The translations under genes were made by a program, and so were the position numbers. From Acidobacteriota bacterium (GTDB lineage Bacteria > Acidobacteriota > Thermoanaerobaculia > Multivoradales > JAHEKO01), in assembly GCA_022561975.1 (NCBI GenBank), contig JADFQD010000005.1, positions 1 to 57,351 of the forward strand: 57,351 bases of DNA, in the 5' to 3' direction. The notes under the pieces are model-generated. The model was not told where the DNA came from and did not search any database. It saw only the letters and a list, made by a program, of their open reading frames with translations. Below, in pieces: positions 28,370-37,418 of the stretch. How positions within the stretch are numbered: position 1 is the stretch's first letter; every line of letters begins with the position of its first letter.

Positions 28370-29458
28370 CTACTCCAACTCGATCTCGGCAACGGCCCGA
28401 CCGACGATCGGCTGTACATACCAGCGATCGAAGAAGTAGCGCACCTTCTCGTCCCCCTGCACAATCGCCTCGTCGTAGGGTGCCAGATCGAGCCGCTGAC
28501 GAATGCTCTCTTCGTCCAGCCCTTCGGCGTTCAGGCGCCGAATCTCGCCGACGGTGTGACGCTGCAGGGCGAGCACCTTCTCGGCGTAGGCGCGGTCGGT
28601 CTGAGTCGGCCCGTGGCCGAGGACGAGATGGTCGAAGTCAAAGGCGAGGAGGGCCTCGATCGAACCGATCACCTCGCTGGGATAGGTGGGGTATCCGAAG
28701 GGCACTGGGTGGGTGACGATGTCGCCGACGATCAGGACCCTGTCGCGCGGCAGGTAGACGACGAGGTCACCGGGGGTATTGGCACGACCGACGAAGTGGA
28801 TCTCGATCGGCCGGTCGCTGAAGGGCAGGGTCATGCCGCCGGTGGTGGTGATCTGCGGCACGCCGGCGCTGGCCTCGGGTGCGTGGCGGGCGAGTTCTGG
28901 GTAGTCGGTGAGGATCCGCTCACGGTAGCGGCGACCGGTGGCGGGCAGAGGTTCGCCGGTGTCGGCGTCGATGCCGCTCACCAGTTCTCTCTCGGTCGTC
29001 TCGCGCAGCGCTTCCAGCCGCTCTGGGAAGCGACCGACGCGCTCGACGAGACGGCTCACGATGCGCTCGTGCGTCCAGGGATGACTGACGATTCGAGCTG
29101 CCGGAAAGGCCGCGAGGTAGCGGTCGAGGCCAACGGTATGGTCGCTGTGCCAGTGACTGACGATGACGTAGAGCAGTGGCCCGGCATCCAGCGCTTCGAT
29201 CTTGGCGATGATTTGATTGACGACCGGGGCCGCACCGCCGCCATCGACGAGCACGACACCGGCGGCTGTCGTGATGAGGACCGCGTTGCCGATCACGGGA
29301 TAGCGCGACATGTCCAGCCGGACGCCGAGAACGATGCCTTCGGTCACCGGCGAGAACTCCAGATCGAAGGGTCCCGCGGCCGGGGCGGGCGATGCGAGCA
29401 AGGCCAGGTACGCGGCAGCCAGCGTAGCGGCTGCGTGGGAGCAACCGGATCTCTTCAT
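28370..29458 (-). CDS. MBL-fold metallo-hydrolase, secreted
   Basis: VIVSHWHSDHTVGLDRYL metal motif; LVLGHGPTQTD; signal peptide from MKRSGCSHAAATLAAAYLALL. Confidence 0.85.
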   Translation of the reverse strand: MKRSGCSHAAATLAAAYLALLASPAPAAGPFDLEFSPVTEGIVLGVRLDMSRYPVIGNAVLITTAAGVVLVDGGGAAPVVNQIIAKIEALDAGPLLYVIVSHWHSDHTVGLDRYLAAFPAARIVSHPWTHERIVSRLVERVGRFPERLEALRETTERELVSGIDADTGEPLPATGRRYRERILTDYPELARHAPEASAGVPQITTTGGMTLPFSDRPIEIHFVGRANTPGDLVVYLPRDRVLIVGDIVTHPVPFGYPTYPSEVIGSIEALLAFDFDHLVLGHGPTQTDRAYAEKVLALQRHTVGEIRRLNAEGLDEESIRQRLDLAPYDEAIVQGDEKVRYFFDRWYVQPIVGRAVAEIELE

Positions 29459-29495
29459 TCCAGAATGTACGAAACGAGCCCGGGTGTTTCTGGGG

Positions 29496-30389
29496 CTACT
29501 GGTGCCAGCTCTCGCCACTCAGGACCCACTGGCCCTCGGCGAGCTTCATCTTGATCCTGCCGGTTGCGGGCTCTCCCTCGGACTTGCCTTTGACGTCGAG
29601 GTAGGCGGTGTCACCGGCGAGGAGACCACCGACGACTTCGAGGTCCGTGTGCTGGAACATGGTCAGGAACTCGAGCACATCCGTATCGCTCAGTTCGAGA
29701 TCCTGCTGGAGTTCGTCCAGCTCTTGGAGTTTTTCCGCCGGCATCTTGCTGCGGATGAGCTCCAGATCGCCGGTCGCAAGGAGCTCGACCGACTCGAGAT
29801 AGGCCTTGCCCGGCGCGCCGCCGCCGGCCGGCAGGGGCTCGCCGAGCTCCTCCGGCCTGGGAATGCGAGCGGCGAAGCTGAGGTCGATCTCGTAGCTGTC
29901 GTCGAAGAACTCGCCGCTGCCACTCATTCGTCCGCGGAACTCTTCCGGCCCGGCACTCGAGAGTTCCGCGTCGAAGTCGAGCCCGCTGATCGATGTCTGT
30001 AGGGTGTCCGTGACCACGAACAGGTTCCTGGAGATGCTTGCCCCGTCCGAGGCGAAGAGCACTTGGAGACTGGTGCCATGGTAGGAGTCGATCTCCAGGT
30101 AGGGAACCGGCTCCGCGGTCAGAGTCACCAGGAAGGCCTGCTCTCCCTCCTCGAGGGGGTTCTCCTCAGCCTGGACGTAGGCGTGCTTGATGGCGACGCT
30201 CTCGCCGTTGATGATCATCGTGCCCTCCGCCTGGCCCCACTCTTGGGCGCCGAGCCTCGGCGCGATCAGGAGGGCGATGGCGAGAAACCAGATACGGCCA
30301 TGTCGTCGCAGTCGAGCACTTCCCGCAGCGTGGTCGGCTAAGTGCTGCTGCCCATTTTTTCGTGTGTCGCTCACTAGAGTTCCTCCCAA
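29496..30389 (-). CDS. Hypothetical secreted protein
   Basis: Intact ORF, hydrophobic signal RIWFLAIALLIAPRLGAQ; no family recognised. Confidence 0.6.
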   Translation of the reverse strand: MGGTLVSDTRKNGQQHLADHAAGSARLRRHGRIWFLAIALLIAPRLGAQEWGQAEGTMIINGESVAIKHAYVQAEENPLEEGEQAFLVTLTAEPVPYLEIDSYHGTSLQVLFASDGASISRNLFVVTDTLQTSISGLDFDAELSSAGPEEFRGRMSGSGEFFDDSYEIDLSFAARIPRPEELGEPLPAGGGAPGKAYLESVELLATGDLELIRSKMPAEKLQELDELQQDLELSDTDVLEFLTMFQHTDLEVVGGLLAGDTAYLDVKGKSEGEPATGRIKMKLAEGQWVLSGESWHQ

Positions 30390-30711
30390 TGATGTGCGCT
30401 GATGCGCCGTTTGGTGGAGAGCCGAGACGGCCTAAGACGTCGCGTCTCGGATGCGCTTGGCGGATGCTCTTTAATCGAATGGCACTTTGCAGTAGCGAAG
30501 CCGGCTGACTGTAGCAGCTACGGAGCCAGGAAACCGCGGGACGAGGTGCCGGTTCGCGGCGAGAGGTCGCACCCTGGGACACCGAGCCGCGGTGGTAGAG
30601 TCGCGATCGATATGAAAGCGTGTCCACTCGATCATTTTGTTGCATTGCCCCCAAGGGTGGCAGAGCAGGGGTGACGGCTTTCGCGCCGCCAGCCGCAGGG
30701 CGCACACGCGC

Positions 30712-32064
30712 ATGGTCGCCTTTGCATCGCTTTTTCTGAGTCTGGTCGTCGGGTTTCAGCCGGTCGAACTTCACGTCGGCGAGTTGGTCGCTTCGGTCGA
30801 GATTCTCGTCGACGGTCGGCAAGCGGGCACTCTCCGGCAGGCGCCGTGGTCGCTACCGTGCGACTTCGGCGAGGAGTTGGTTCCTCACCAACTCGTGGCC
30901 GTGGCCTATGACGCGAGCGGCCAGGAAGTGGGCCGGACGAGCCAATGGGTCAACCTTCCGCGCTCACCCGCCGAAGCGTCCCTGATTCTGGAGCGCGACG
31001 GCGATCGGACCTTTGCTCGGCTGGACTGGGAAAGTGTGGTCGGAACCGATCCGGTCACGGTGAGGGTGACGTTCGACGGCGCGGCTGTGCCGGTTTCTGA
31101 TGCCCATCGCATCGAGCTGCCGAAACACGACCCACAGCAGCTCCACTTCGTGCGCGTTGAACTCGAGTTCGCGAGGAACGTCAGCTCGGTGGCCGAGATG
31201 ACCTTTGGCGGGACCTACGCCGGGGGTAGCCGCACCGAGCTGACAGCGATTGCGGTCCAGCTTGATTCGGGTCGCAAGCTGCCGGCATTGCGGAAGCTTC
31301 AGGGGCGGTTCCGGAAGGACGGAAGGGCACTCACGGTGGTGGCTACCGAGGAGGGGCCGGCCACCGTTCTGGTGGTTCGCGACCAGCGCGCGAGGGAGAC
31401 GCTGGCGGAACTCGGCCGCTCGAGCGAGGCTGCGAAGGTGCGTCACAGGCGGACGCTGTTCGGGGGCGGATCCGCCACCAATCCGCGATCGCTTCGCTAC
31501 ATGATGCCGCTCTCAGAGGATCAGCGCCTGCGCTTCATCTGGCCGGTGGCGAACTCGCGAGAGGACACGGCGCCGGACCTGGAAGTCTTCGACTTCTCGT
31601 CGCCGCTGGACTCGAGGGACGGAGGCGTCTATTGGCTTCTTTCGAACGTTTTGCAACCGCCATCCTTGGCGGGGGAGCAACGCCTGGCCGATGCGGTCGC
31701 GGTTGCGGGTGCGATAGCGGCGCGCCGCAACCGCAGACGGGCGGTGGTCCTGGTTCTAGATGAAGACACACGCGATGCGAGCCGCCTCGAAGCGCCGCTC
31801 GTGCGGCGCTATCTCGAGGCGCTGATGGTGCCGCTGGTGGTCTGGTCGCCGAGGATGAGAGAAGGGACCGGCGTCAAGAAAGGTGTCGGCAAGTCGACAG
31901 TCTGGGGTGAAAGCCGTGATGTCTCGTCGCTGGCGGGTCTCGAGCGAGCGGTCGCCGATCTCAGCCGCATGCTCGATCGGCAACGATTGGTCTGGATCGA
32001 GGGTCTTCACCTGCCGCAGGACATCACCCTGGCCGCGGACTCCAAGCTGAGCATCGCGCGATGA
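30712..32064 (+). CDS. Secreted VWA-like protein of unknown function
   Basis: MVAFASLFLSLVVGF signal; NRRRAVVLVLDEDTRDAS...YLEALMVPLVVWSPR resembles the protein at 49723-52833. Confidence 0.65.
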   Translation: MVAFASLFLSLVVGFQPVELHVGELVASVEILVDGRQAGTLRQAPWSLPCDFGEELVPHQLVAVAYDASGQEVGRTSQWVNLPRSPAEASLILERDGDRTFARLDWESVVGTDPVTVRVTFDGAAVPVSDAHRIELPKHDPQQLHFVRVELEFARNVSSVAEMTFGGTYAGGSRTELTAIAVQLDSGRKLPALRKLQGRFRKDGRALTVVATEEGPATVLVVRDQRARETLAELGRSSEAAKVRHRRTLFGGGSATNPRSLRYMMPLSEDQRLRFIWPVANSREDTAPDLEVFDFSSPLDSRDGGVYWLLSNVLQPPSLAGEQRLADAVAVAGAIAARRNRRRAVVLVLDEDTRDASRLEAPLVRRYLEALMVPLVVWSPRMREGTGVKKGVGKSTVWGESRDVSSLAGLERAVADLSRMLDRQRLVWIEGLHLPQDITLAADSKLSIAR

Positions 32065-33512
32065 GACGGCGGACAATCGGCCCTCGGCGCGAACCGCGGC
32101 GGGGGCTGAGTTCGGGGCTGGGTCGGCGATCGTGCCGTGGACCGCGCCGTCGGCTCCGTCGGGGCCTCGTTTTCATCGGCGTAGTCTTTGCGGTCGCGGT
32201 TGTCGCGGTGGTATCTGCAGGTGGGGCGGGCGGGGCCGGTGTGGCCGGTCCGGAGCCCCCGGCGGAGCGCAGCCTCGAGCCCGCGCCGACTCCACTGGGC
32301 AAAGCGGCCGCGATCAAAGACGACGGCGACTGGGTCTGGGCAGAGGCGGGCTTCCGGCTCTTGCGCGAACCGGATTTCGAGTCAGGGCACCTCGCCTATG
32401 TCGAGGTTCGTACCCAGCTAGAGGTACTCGAACGTCACCAGCACTGGGTACGGGTTAGGCATGGAGCGCTGATCGGATGGATCTCGACGGTACTGGAGTC
32501 CACTGGCGAGTCCACCGGCGAGTCCACCGCCGCCGGGCCGCCCGCGAACGGCACGGCGGTGAGTGCCCGGTATGTCGCGAGGGCACGAGATGTGTTCGAG
32601 CTCGAAGACAGCCCCGAGTTCTTTGGGGAGTTTGCTCTCTACACCGATGTTACGGACGATCGGATTCTCGAGATTCTCCGCAAGACCAGCCGGCATCTTC
32701 CGTTGGCCTACAGGGAGCGCTACGGTCTCGAAGGACAACCACCTGTTCGCGAGACGATTCTGCTTTTTGCGCGCGAGGCCGACTATCGAGCCTTTACGCT
32801 CGAGGAGGTTGCGAGGCGCAGGCCGGATCTTCGAGGACACGCCACCCCCGAGATCGCGGTCCTCTACGTCGGCGACCACTCGTCCGAGGCGGTGGTCGCG
32901 GTCTTGGTTCACGAGCTGACCCATCTCCTCAATCGGCGGGTTTTCGGAGCCCCGATACCCCCTTGGCTCGAAGAGGGGTTGGCGAACGATCTGGCCTTTT
33001 GCCGGATCGATGCGCGTGGGCGCACCCGCTTGGGCAGTCTGGGTGGTCGCAGCGTCGTGATCGAACAGCCGGAGTACGATCAGGGCGGATTCATCCGAAT
33101 CGACAGAAGAGTGCACCTGACCGGTCCCATTGCTTCCCTGAGGTCTGTGCAGGAGCGATGGAGAACGTCCGAAGGTCTTCCCCTGGCGTTGCTCACGGAT
33201 CTTGTTTGGAGCGAGTTCACCGATTCCCGAGACCGCGGCCTTCGCTACGCTACGAGCGCGTTTTTGGTTCGCTATCTATTGGACTCCGGAGGGGATTCCG
33301 GAGCGGGTCGGCTGGCGTCCGGCTTTCGTTCGTTTCTGCGATCGGTTGCCGCCGGCGGCGCGGCCGGTCCGGAGGACCTCGCGCGGTATTTGAACCAAGG
33401 GTTGAACCAAGAGCTGAAACAAGGGCTCGACCGAGGGCTGGATGAGGGGCTTTTGGATCTCGACACGGGGTTCGCGAGCTGGATTGCGGCCCAGCGGTTG
33501 TCCGGGTCATGA
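32061..33512 (+). CDS. Membrane-anchored metallopeptidase (peptidase MA-like) with SH3-like domain
   Basis: VLVHELTHLLNRRVFGAPIPPWLEEGLAN (HExxH plus downstream E); GHLAYVEVRTQLEVLERHQHWVRVRHGALIGWI. Confidence 0.78.
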   Translation: MRRRTIGPRREPRRGLSSGLGRRSCRGPRRRLRRGLVFIGVVFAVAVVAVVSAGGAGGAGVAGPEPPAERSLEPAPTPLGKAAAIKDDGDWVWAEAGFRLLREPDFESGHLAYVEVRTQLEVLERHQHWVRVRHGALIGWISTVLESTGESTGESTAAGPPANGTAVSARYVARARDVFELEDSPEFFGEFALYTDVTDDRILEILRKTSRHLPLAYRERYGLEGQPPVRETILLFAREADYRAFTLEEVARRRPDLRGHATPEIAVLYVGDHSSEAVVAVLVHELTHLLNRRVFGAPIPPWLEEGLANDLAFCRIDARGRTRLGSLGGRSVVIEQPEYDQGGFIRIDRRVHLTGPIASLRSVQERWRTSEGLPLALLTDLVWSEFTDSRDRGLRYATSAFLVRYLLDSGGDSGAGRLASGFRSFLRSVAAGGAAGPEDLARYLNQGLNQELKQGLDRGLDEGLLDLDTGFASWIAAQRLSGS

Positions 33513-35371
33513 TGCGCTCCTGGAAGAAGTTCGAGAGGTGGGCGTCGAAAGTGATCACGCTCTCAGCCCTGAGCGTGTTGCTTTCGGCTTTCTCTGCGAG
33601 CGCGGAACCCCCCTTCGCCGAAGTCTCGGAAGCCGCCGGACTCGAGTTCGTGCATTTCAACGGAATGTCCGGCGAGTTCTACTTCCCCGAGAACGTCGGA
33701 GCCGGAGTCGCGATGCTGGACTTTGACGGCGACGGGGACCTAGATCTCTTCCTACGCCAGGGAATGCTTCTCGGGTCGAACAAGAAAATGGGGGAGGCTC
33801 TCTTCCCACCACCGGTCGGGGCTCCTCCGGGTGACCGTCTCTTCCGCAACGATTCGCCCGGCATCACCGGCACCAGAGACTCAGCCGGATCCCTTCGATT
33901 CGTTGACGTCACCGAGGCCAGTGGCATCGTTGGTGAGAGCTACGGCATGGGCGTCGCCGTCGGCGACTACAACGGCGACGGAGCGGTTGACCTGTACCTC
34001 ACCAACTTCGGCGCCAACCGGCTGTGGGAAAACGACGGTCATGGCCGGTTTACGGATGTCACCGAGAAAGCCGGCGTCGGGGTCGACCAGTGGAGCGTGA
34101 GCGCGACCTTTCTGGACTACGACCGTGACGGACGGCTCGATCTCTACGTCGCCAACTATGTGGACTTCACCATCGAAATCCACAAACCCTGCTTTTCGGA
34201 ATCGAGCGCCCGGGACTACTGCGGACCCCGCTCCTATAATCCACAGCCCGATCGCCTGTTTCACAACCGCGGCGACGGGACCTTCAAAGACGTCAGCGCC
34301 GTCGCCGGGATCGCCAGTGAATTCGGCGGCGCGTTGGGAGTGGTTGCCGCGGATTTCAATCTCGACGGTTGGACCGACATCTACGTCACCAATGACCAGC
34401 TTGCGAACCAACTGTGGATCAACGGAGGCGACGGTCGCTTTACCAACGAAGCGGTTCTAGCCGGGGTGGCGGTCAACATGGACGGTGCCCCCGAGGCCTC
34501 GATGGGGGTCGATGCCGCCGACTTCGACAATGATGGCGACGAGGACCTCTTTCTCACCCACTTGAGACGCCAGACCAACACGATCTATGTCAATCAAGGC
34601 GACGGTTGGTTCAGCGACAAGACACTCGAAACCGGGCTCGCCGCGGCGAGCTTCCCCTACACCTCCTTCGGCACCGCCTGGATCGACTTCGACAACGACG
34701 GCAGACTGGACTTATTTGTCGCCAACGGTGCGGTACAAACGATCGAAGCACTGGCTCTCGCGAAAGATCCCTATCCTTTGCACCAGCCCAATCAACTTTT
34801 TCGCAACCTCGGCAACGGCAGGTTCGAGGACGTGACCGCGCGCGCCGGAGAGCCTTTCGCGCGCTCGGAGGTGAGCCGGGGCGCTGCCTTTGGTGATCTC
34901 GACAACGACGGGGATACGGACGTGGTCTTGACCAACAACAACGGTCCGGTGCGCCTGCTTCGCAACCGTGTCGGCAGCCGGAAGGCTTGGTTGGGCTTGC
35001 GGCTCCGGGAGTCCAGCTCGACGGGCGACGTTCTGGGTGCGCGCGCCGCTTTGCTCCGCTCCGGCGAACCGACACTCTGGCGACGGGCGCGCGCGGACGG
35101 CAGCTATGCCTCGGCCAACGACTCGCGGATTCTCGCCGGCCTGGGGGCTCGGCAGGCCGGGCGATCCCTAGCCGAAGTCCTCGTGGTCTGGCCCGCCGGC
35201 AAGTCGACGCGCGAGTCGGCCGGCAGAACCTGCCGTTACCGCGACCTGCCGATCGATCGCTACATCACGCTGTATCGAGATACCGGCCCGACTACCGCCA
35301 CCACTGGCGGCCCCACTGGCGACCCCACTAGCAGCAATACCAGAGGCGATCTCTCGGGAGATGGGGAATGA
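33509..35371 (+). CDS. CRTAC1-family protein: FG-GAP/VCBS repeats with ASPIC/UnbV domain
   Basis: Repeated DFDGDGDLDLFL, DYNGDGAVDLYLTNFG, DFDNDGDEDLFL; C-terminal GSRKAWLGLRLRESSSTGDVLGARAALL. Confidence 0.88.
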   Translation: MMRSWKKFERWASKVITLSALSVLLSAFSASAEPPFAEVSEAAGLEFVHFNGMSGEFYFPENVGAGVAMLDFDGDGDLDLFLRQGMLLGSNKKMGEALFPPPVGAPPGDRLFRNDSPGITGTRDSAGSLRFVDVTEASGIVGESYGMGVAVGDYNGDGAVDLYLTNFGANRLWENDGHGRFTDVTEKAGVGVDQWSVSATFLDYDRDGRLDLYVANYVDFTIEIHKPCFSESSARDYCGPRSYNPQPDRLFHNRGDGTFKDVSAVAGIASEFGGALGVVAADFNLDGWTDIYVTNDQLANQLWINGGDGRFTNEAVLAGVAVNMDGAPEASMGVDAADFDNDGDEDLFLTHLRRQTNTIYVNQGDGWFSDKTLETGLAAASFPYTSFGTAWIDFDNDGRLDLFVANGAVQTIEALALAKDPYPLHQPNQLFRNLGNGRFEDVTARAGEPFARSEVSRGAAFGDLDNDGDTDVVLTNNNGPVRLLRNRVGSRKAWLGLRLRESSSTGDVLGARAALLRSGEPTLWRRARADGSYASANDSRILAGLGARQAGRSLAEVLVVWPAGKSTRESAGRTCRYRDLPIDRYITLYRDTGPTTATTGGPTGDPTSSNTRGDLSGDGE

Positions 35372-37074
35372 CGTTGTCGAGGGCCAGCGTTCGGGCCAGG
35401 GTTCGGGCCGGAGTTCGGGGCCGAGTTTGCCACAGAGTACGCCACAAGCTGCGCAAGATGCTCCCGGCTGCGGTCTTGCTCGCGCAGGTGCCGGTTTTGG
35501 CCGGCGCCGAGCACCCACTGCCCGATCCCGACCTCAGTCGCCTGGAGCCCGCGGTACGCGCAAAACTCGGCGATGCGCGTCAGGCATTGCTCGACGCCAT
35601 CGACGATCCCGACATCGATGCCCAAAAACGAAGCCGTCTCTACGGACATACGGGCAAGCTGTTTCATGCCCACGATGCCTATGCCGTGGCGGAGGTGTGC
35701 TACCGAAACGCGGCCGCTCTCGATGCCGGGGAGCTTCGGTGGCCGTACACTCTCGGCTTCCTGTACCAGGACACAGGTCGCTTCGAAGAGGCCAAAGAGC
35801 AATATCGGAGGGTACTCGAGCTCGAGCCGGCGCATGCTTTCGCGCAGCTACGCCTGGCGCAAGTTCATCTCGACCTGGGTGAATGGGACGATGCCGCATT
35901 GTTCTATGAACGTGTCGAACGCGTCCTCGATCAGCCCGATCTGGGCGCGGCCGCCCATGCGGGTCTCGGCCGAATCGCGCTAGCTCGGGGCGATCAAGCC
36001 GCGGCGGTCGAGCACTACGAGGCGGCTCTCGAGCTGCAACCCGAGGCCCGTCGCCTTCATGTGCCTCTCGGACAAGCGTATCGCGGGTTGGGGAACATGG
36101 AATTGGCCCGCAAGCACCTGGAACAGGCGAGCAACGTCAAGCTCAGAGTTTTCGACCCAATCTTGGATGACGTTGGTTCCTTGAGCGTAAGTTCGGCCAT
36201 GTTCCTAACCGCGGGCGCGCAGGCACTCAAGGCGGAGCGCTTTGACAAGGCGGAGCGGGCGTTTCGAGGAGCCATTGCCGTCCATCCCGAGAACCATCGC
36301 GCGCACCTGAACCTGGCAGTGGTTCTGACCCAGCGCGGTGCCCTCGAGGAGGCCGAGGTCAGTGCTCGCGAGGCGCTACGTCTTCGCCCGGACTACTACT
36401 TTGCGTACTTCAACCTTGGCACGATCTACGAAGCTCGCGGTCAACTGGGCGAGGCGTCCGGGTACTATCGCAGGGCCCTCGAGGGAAATCCCGACGAAGT
36501 CAAGTTCAACTACCGGCTTGGCGGACTGCTGATGCGGACCGAAGAGTATGCCGCCGCCGCCGAACGCCTCCGGGTCGTGGTCGAGCTAGCGCCCGCCTTC
36601 GTTCAGGCACGATACCTCGAGGCGCTAGCCCACATAGCACTTGGCAGCGCGGCGACAGCCCGCGATCTGCTCGAAGGCGCTCTCGAGATCAATCCGGAGC
36701 AACTCACTTTAATGAGCCCCTTGGCGAGGCTGCTCGCGACGTCGAAGCCGATCGCGACAGGCGATGCCCGGCGCGCTCTTGTACTCGCCAGGGCGCTGAT
36801 CGAGAGACAAAACAGCTTAGACGACGGAGAAACTCTGGCGATGGCCCTTGCAGCGGCAGAGCGCTTCGAGGAAGCCGCATTGATACAGCTCCAAGTCATC
36901 GAGGCGGCGCGGCATCAAGACCTGGAAGAACTTCTGCAGCATCTCGAGTACAACCTCGAACGGTATCGGTCGAACCGGCCGAGCGATCGTCCCTGGCCTG
37001 ATGGCGGATCGGCTGTCGAAGGCTCTGGCGAGGAAGTAGAGGAGTACAGGGACCGGGGCGATCCAAAACTTTGA
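35368..37074 (+). CDS. TPR-repeat protein
   Basis: Multiple tetratricopeptide repeats such as YFAYFNLGTIYEARGQLGEASGYYRRALEGNPDE. Confidence 0.85.
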   Translation: MTLSRASVRARVRAGVRGRVCHRVRHKLRKMLPAAVLLAQVPVLAGAEHPLPDPDLSRLEPAVRAKLGDARQALLDAIDDPDIDAQKRSRLYGHTGKLFHAHDAYAVAEVCYRNAAALDAGELRWPYTLGFLYQDTGRFEEAKEQYRRVLELEPAHAFAQLRLAQVHLDLGEWDDAALFYERVERVLDQPDLGAAAHAGLGRIALARGDQAAAVEHYEAALELQPEARRLHVPLGQAYRGLGNMELARKHLEQASNVKLRVFDPILDDVGSLSVSSAMFLTAGAQALKAERFDKAERAFRGAIAVHPENHRAHLNLAVVLTQRGALEEAEVSAREALRLRPDYYFAYFNLGTIYEARGQLGEASGYYRRALEGNPDEVKFNYRLGGLLMRTEEYAAAAERLRVVVELAPAFVQARYLEALAHIALGSAATARDLLEGALEINPEQLTLMSPLARLLATSKPIATGDARRALVLARALIERQNSLDDGETLAMALAAAERFEEAALIQLQVIEAARHQDLEELLQHLEYNLERYRSNRPSDRPWPDGGSAVEGSGEEVEEYRDRGDPKL

Positions 37075-37237
37075 TGATATTCATTGCTTTGAATGCAAAT
37101 CGCCTTGCGAAGCGGTGCCTAGGTCGTTTGGCAAAGCTGGAACTAGGGTTCTCCAATCACAGATAAGCTGTTTTTTTTCAATTGCTTAGACCCTTTCCTT
37201 CTGAGAGGAATGGAGCGATTCCGTTGGCATCGATTTG

Positions 37238-37252
37238 TGGCATACAAGTTGC
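37238..37252 (+). promoter_or_regulatory. Sigma-54-type promoter TGGCATA-CAAG-TTGC
   Basis: Matches TGGCAYR-N4-TTGC with exact spacing; 167 nt before the TonB receptor ATG. Confidence 0.5.
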
Positions 37253-37418
37253 GCTCTCTCCCCGCGGCGGGACGCTGAGTTGGAGACTCCACCGGTGCTC
37301 AGCCGTTTTGAGAAAGACCACTGATGTAAGCGGATCTGGGCGATCGAATACAAGCCTCGAAAACCCTGATCGCAACTCCTAACCATTCTTCTCATCGAAG
37401 AAGGAGGAACCAAAGAAC

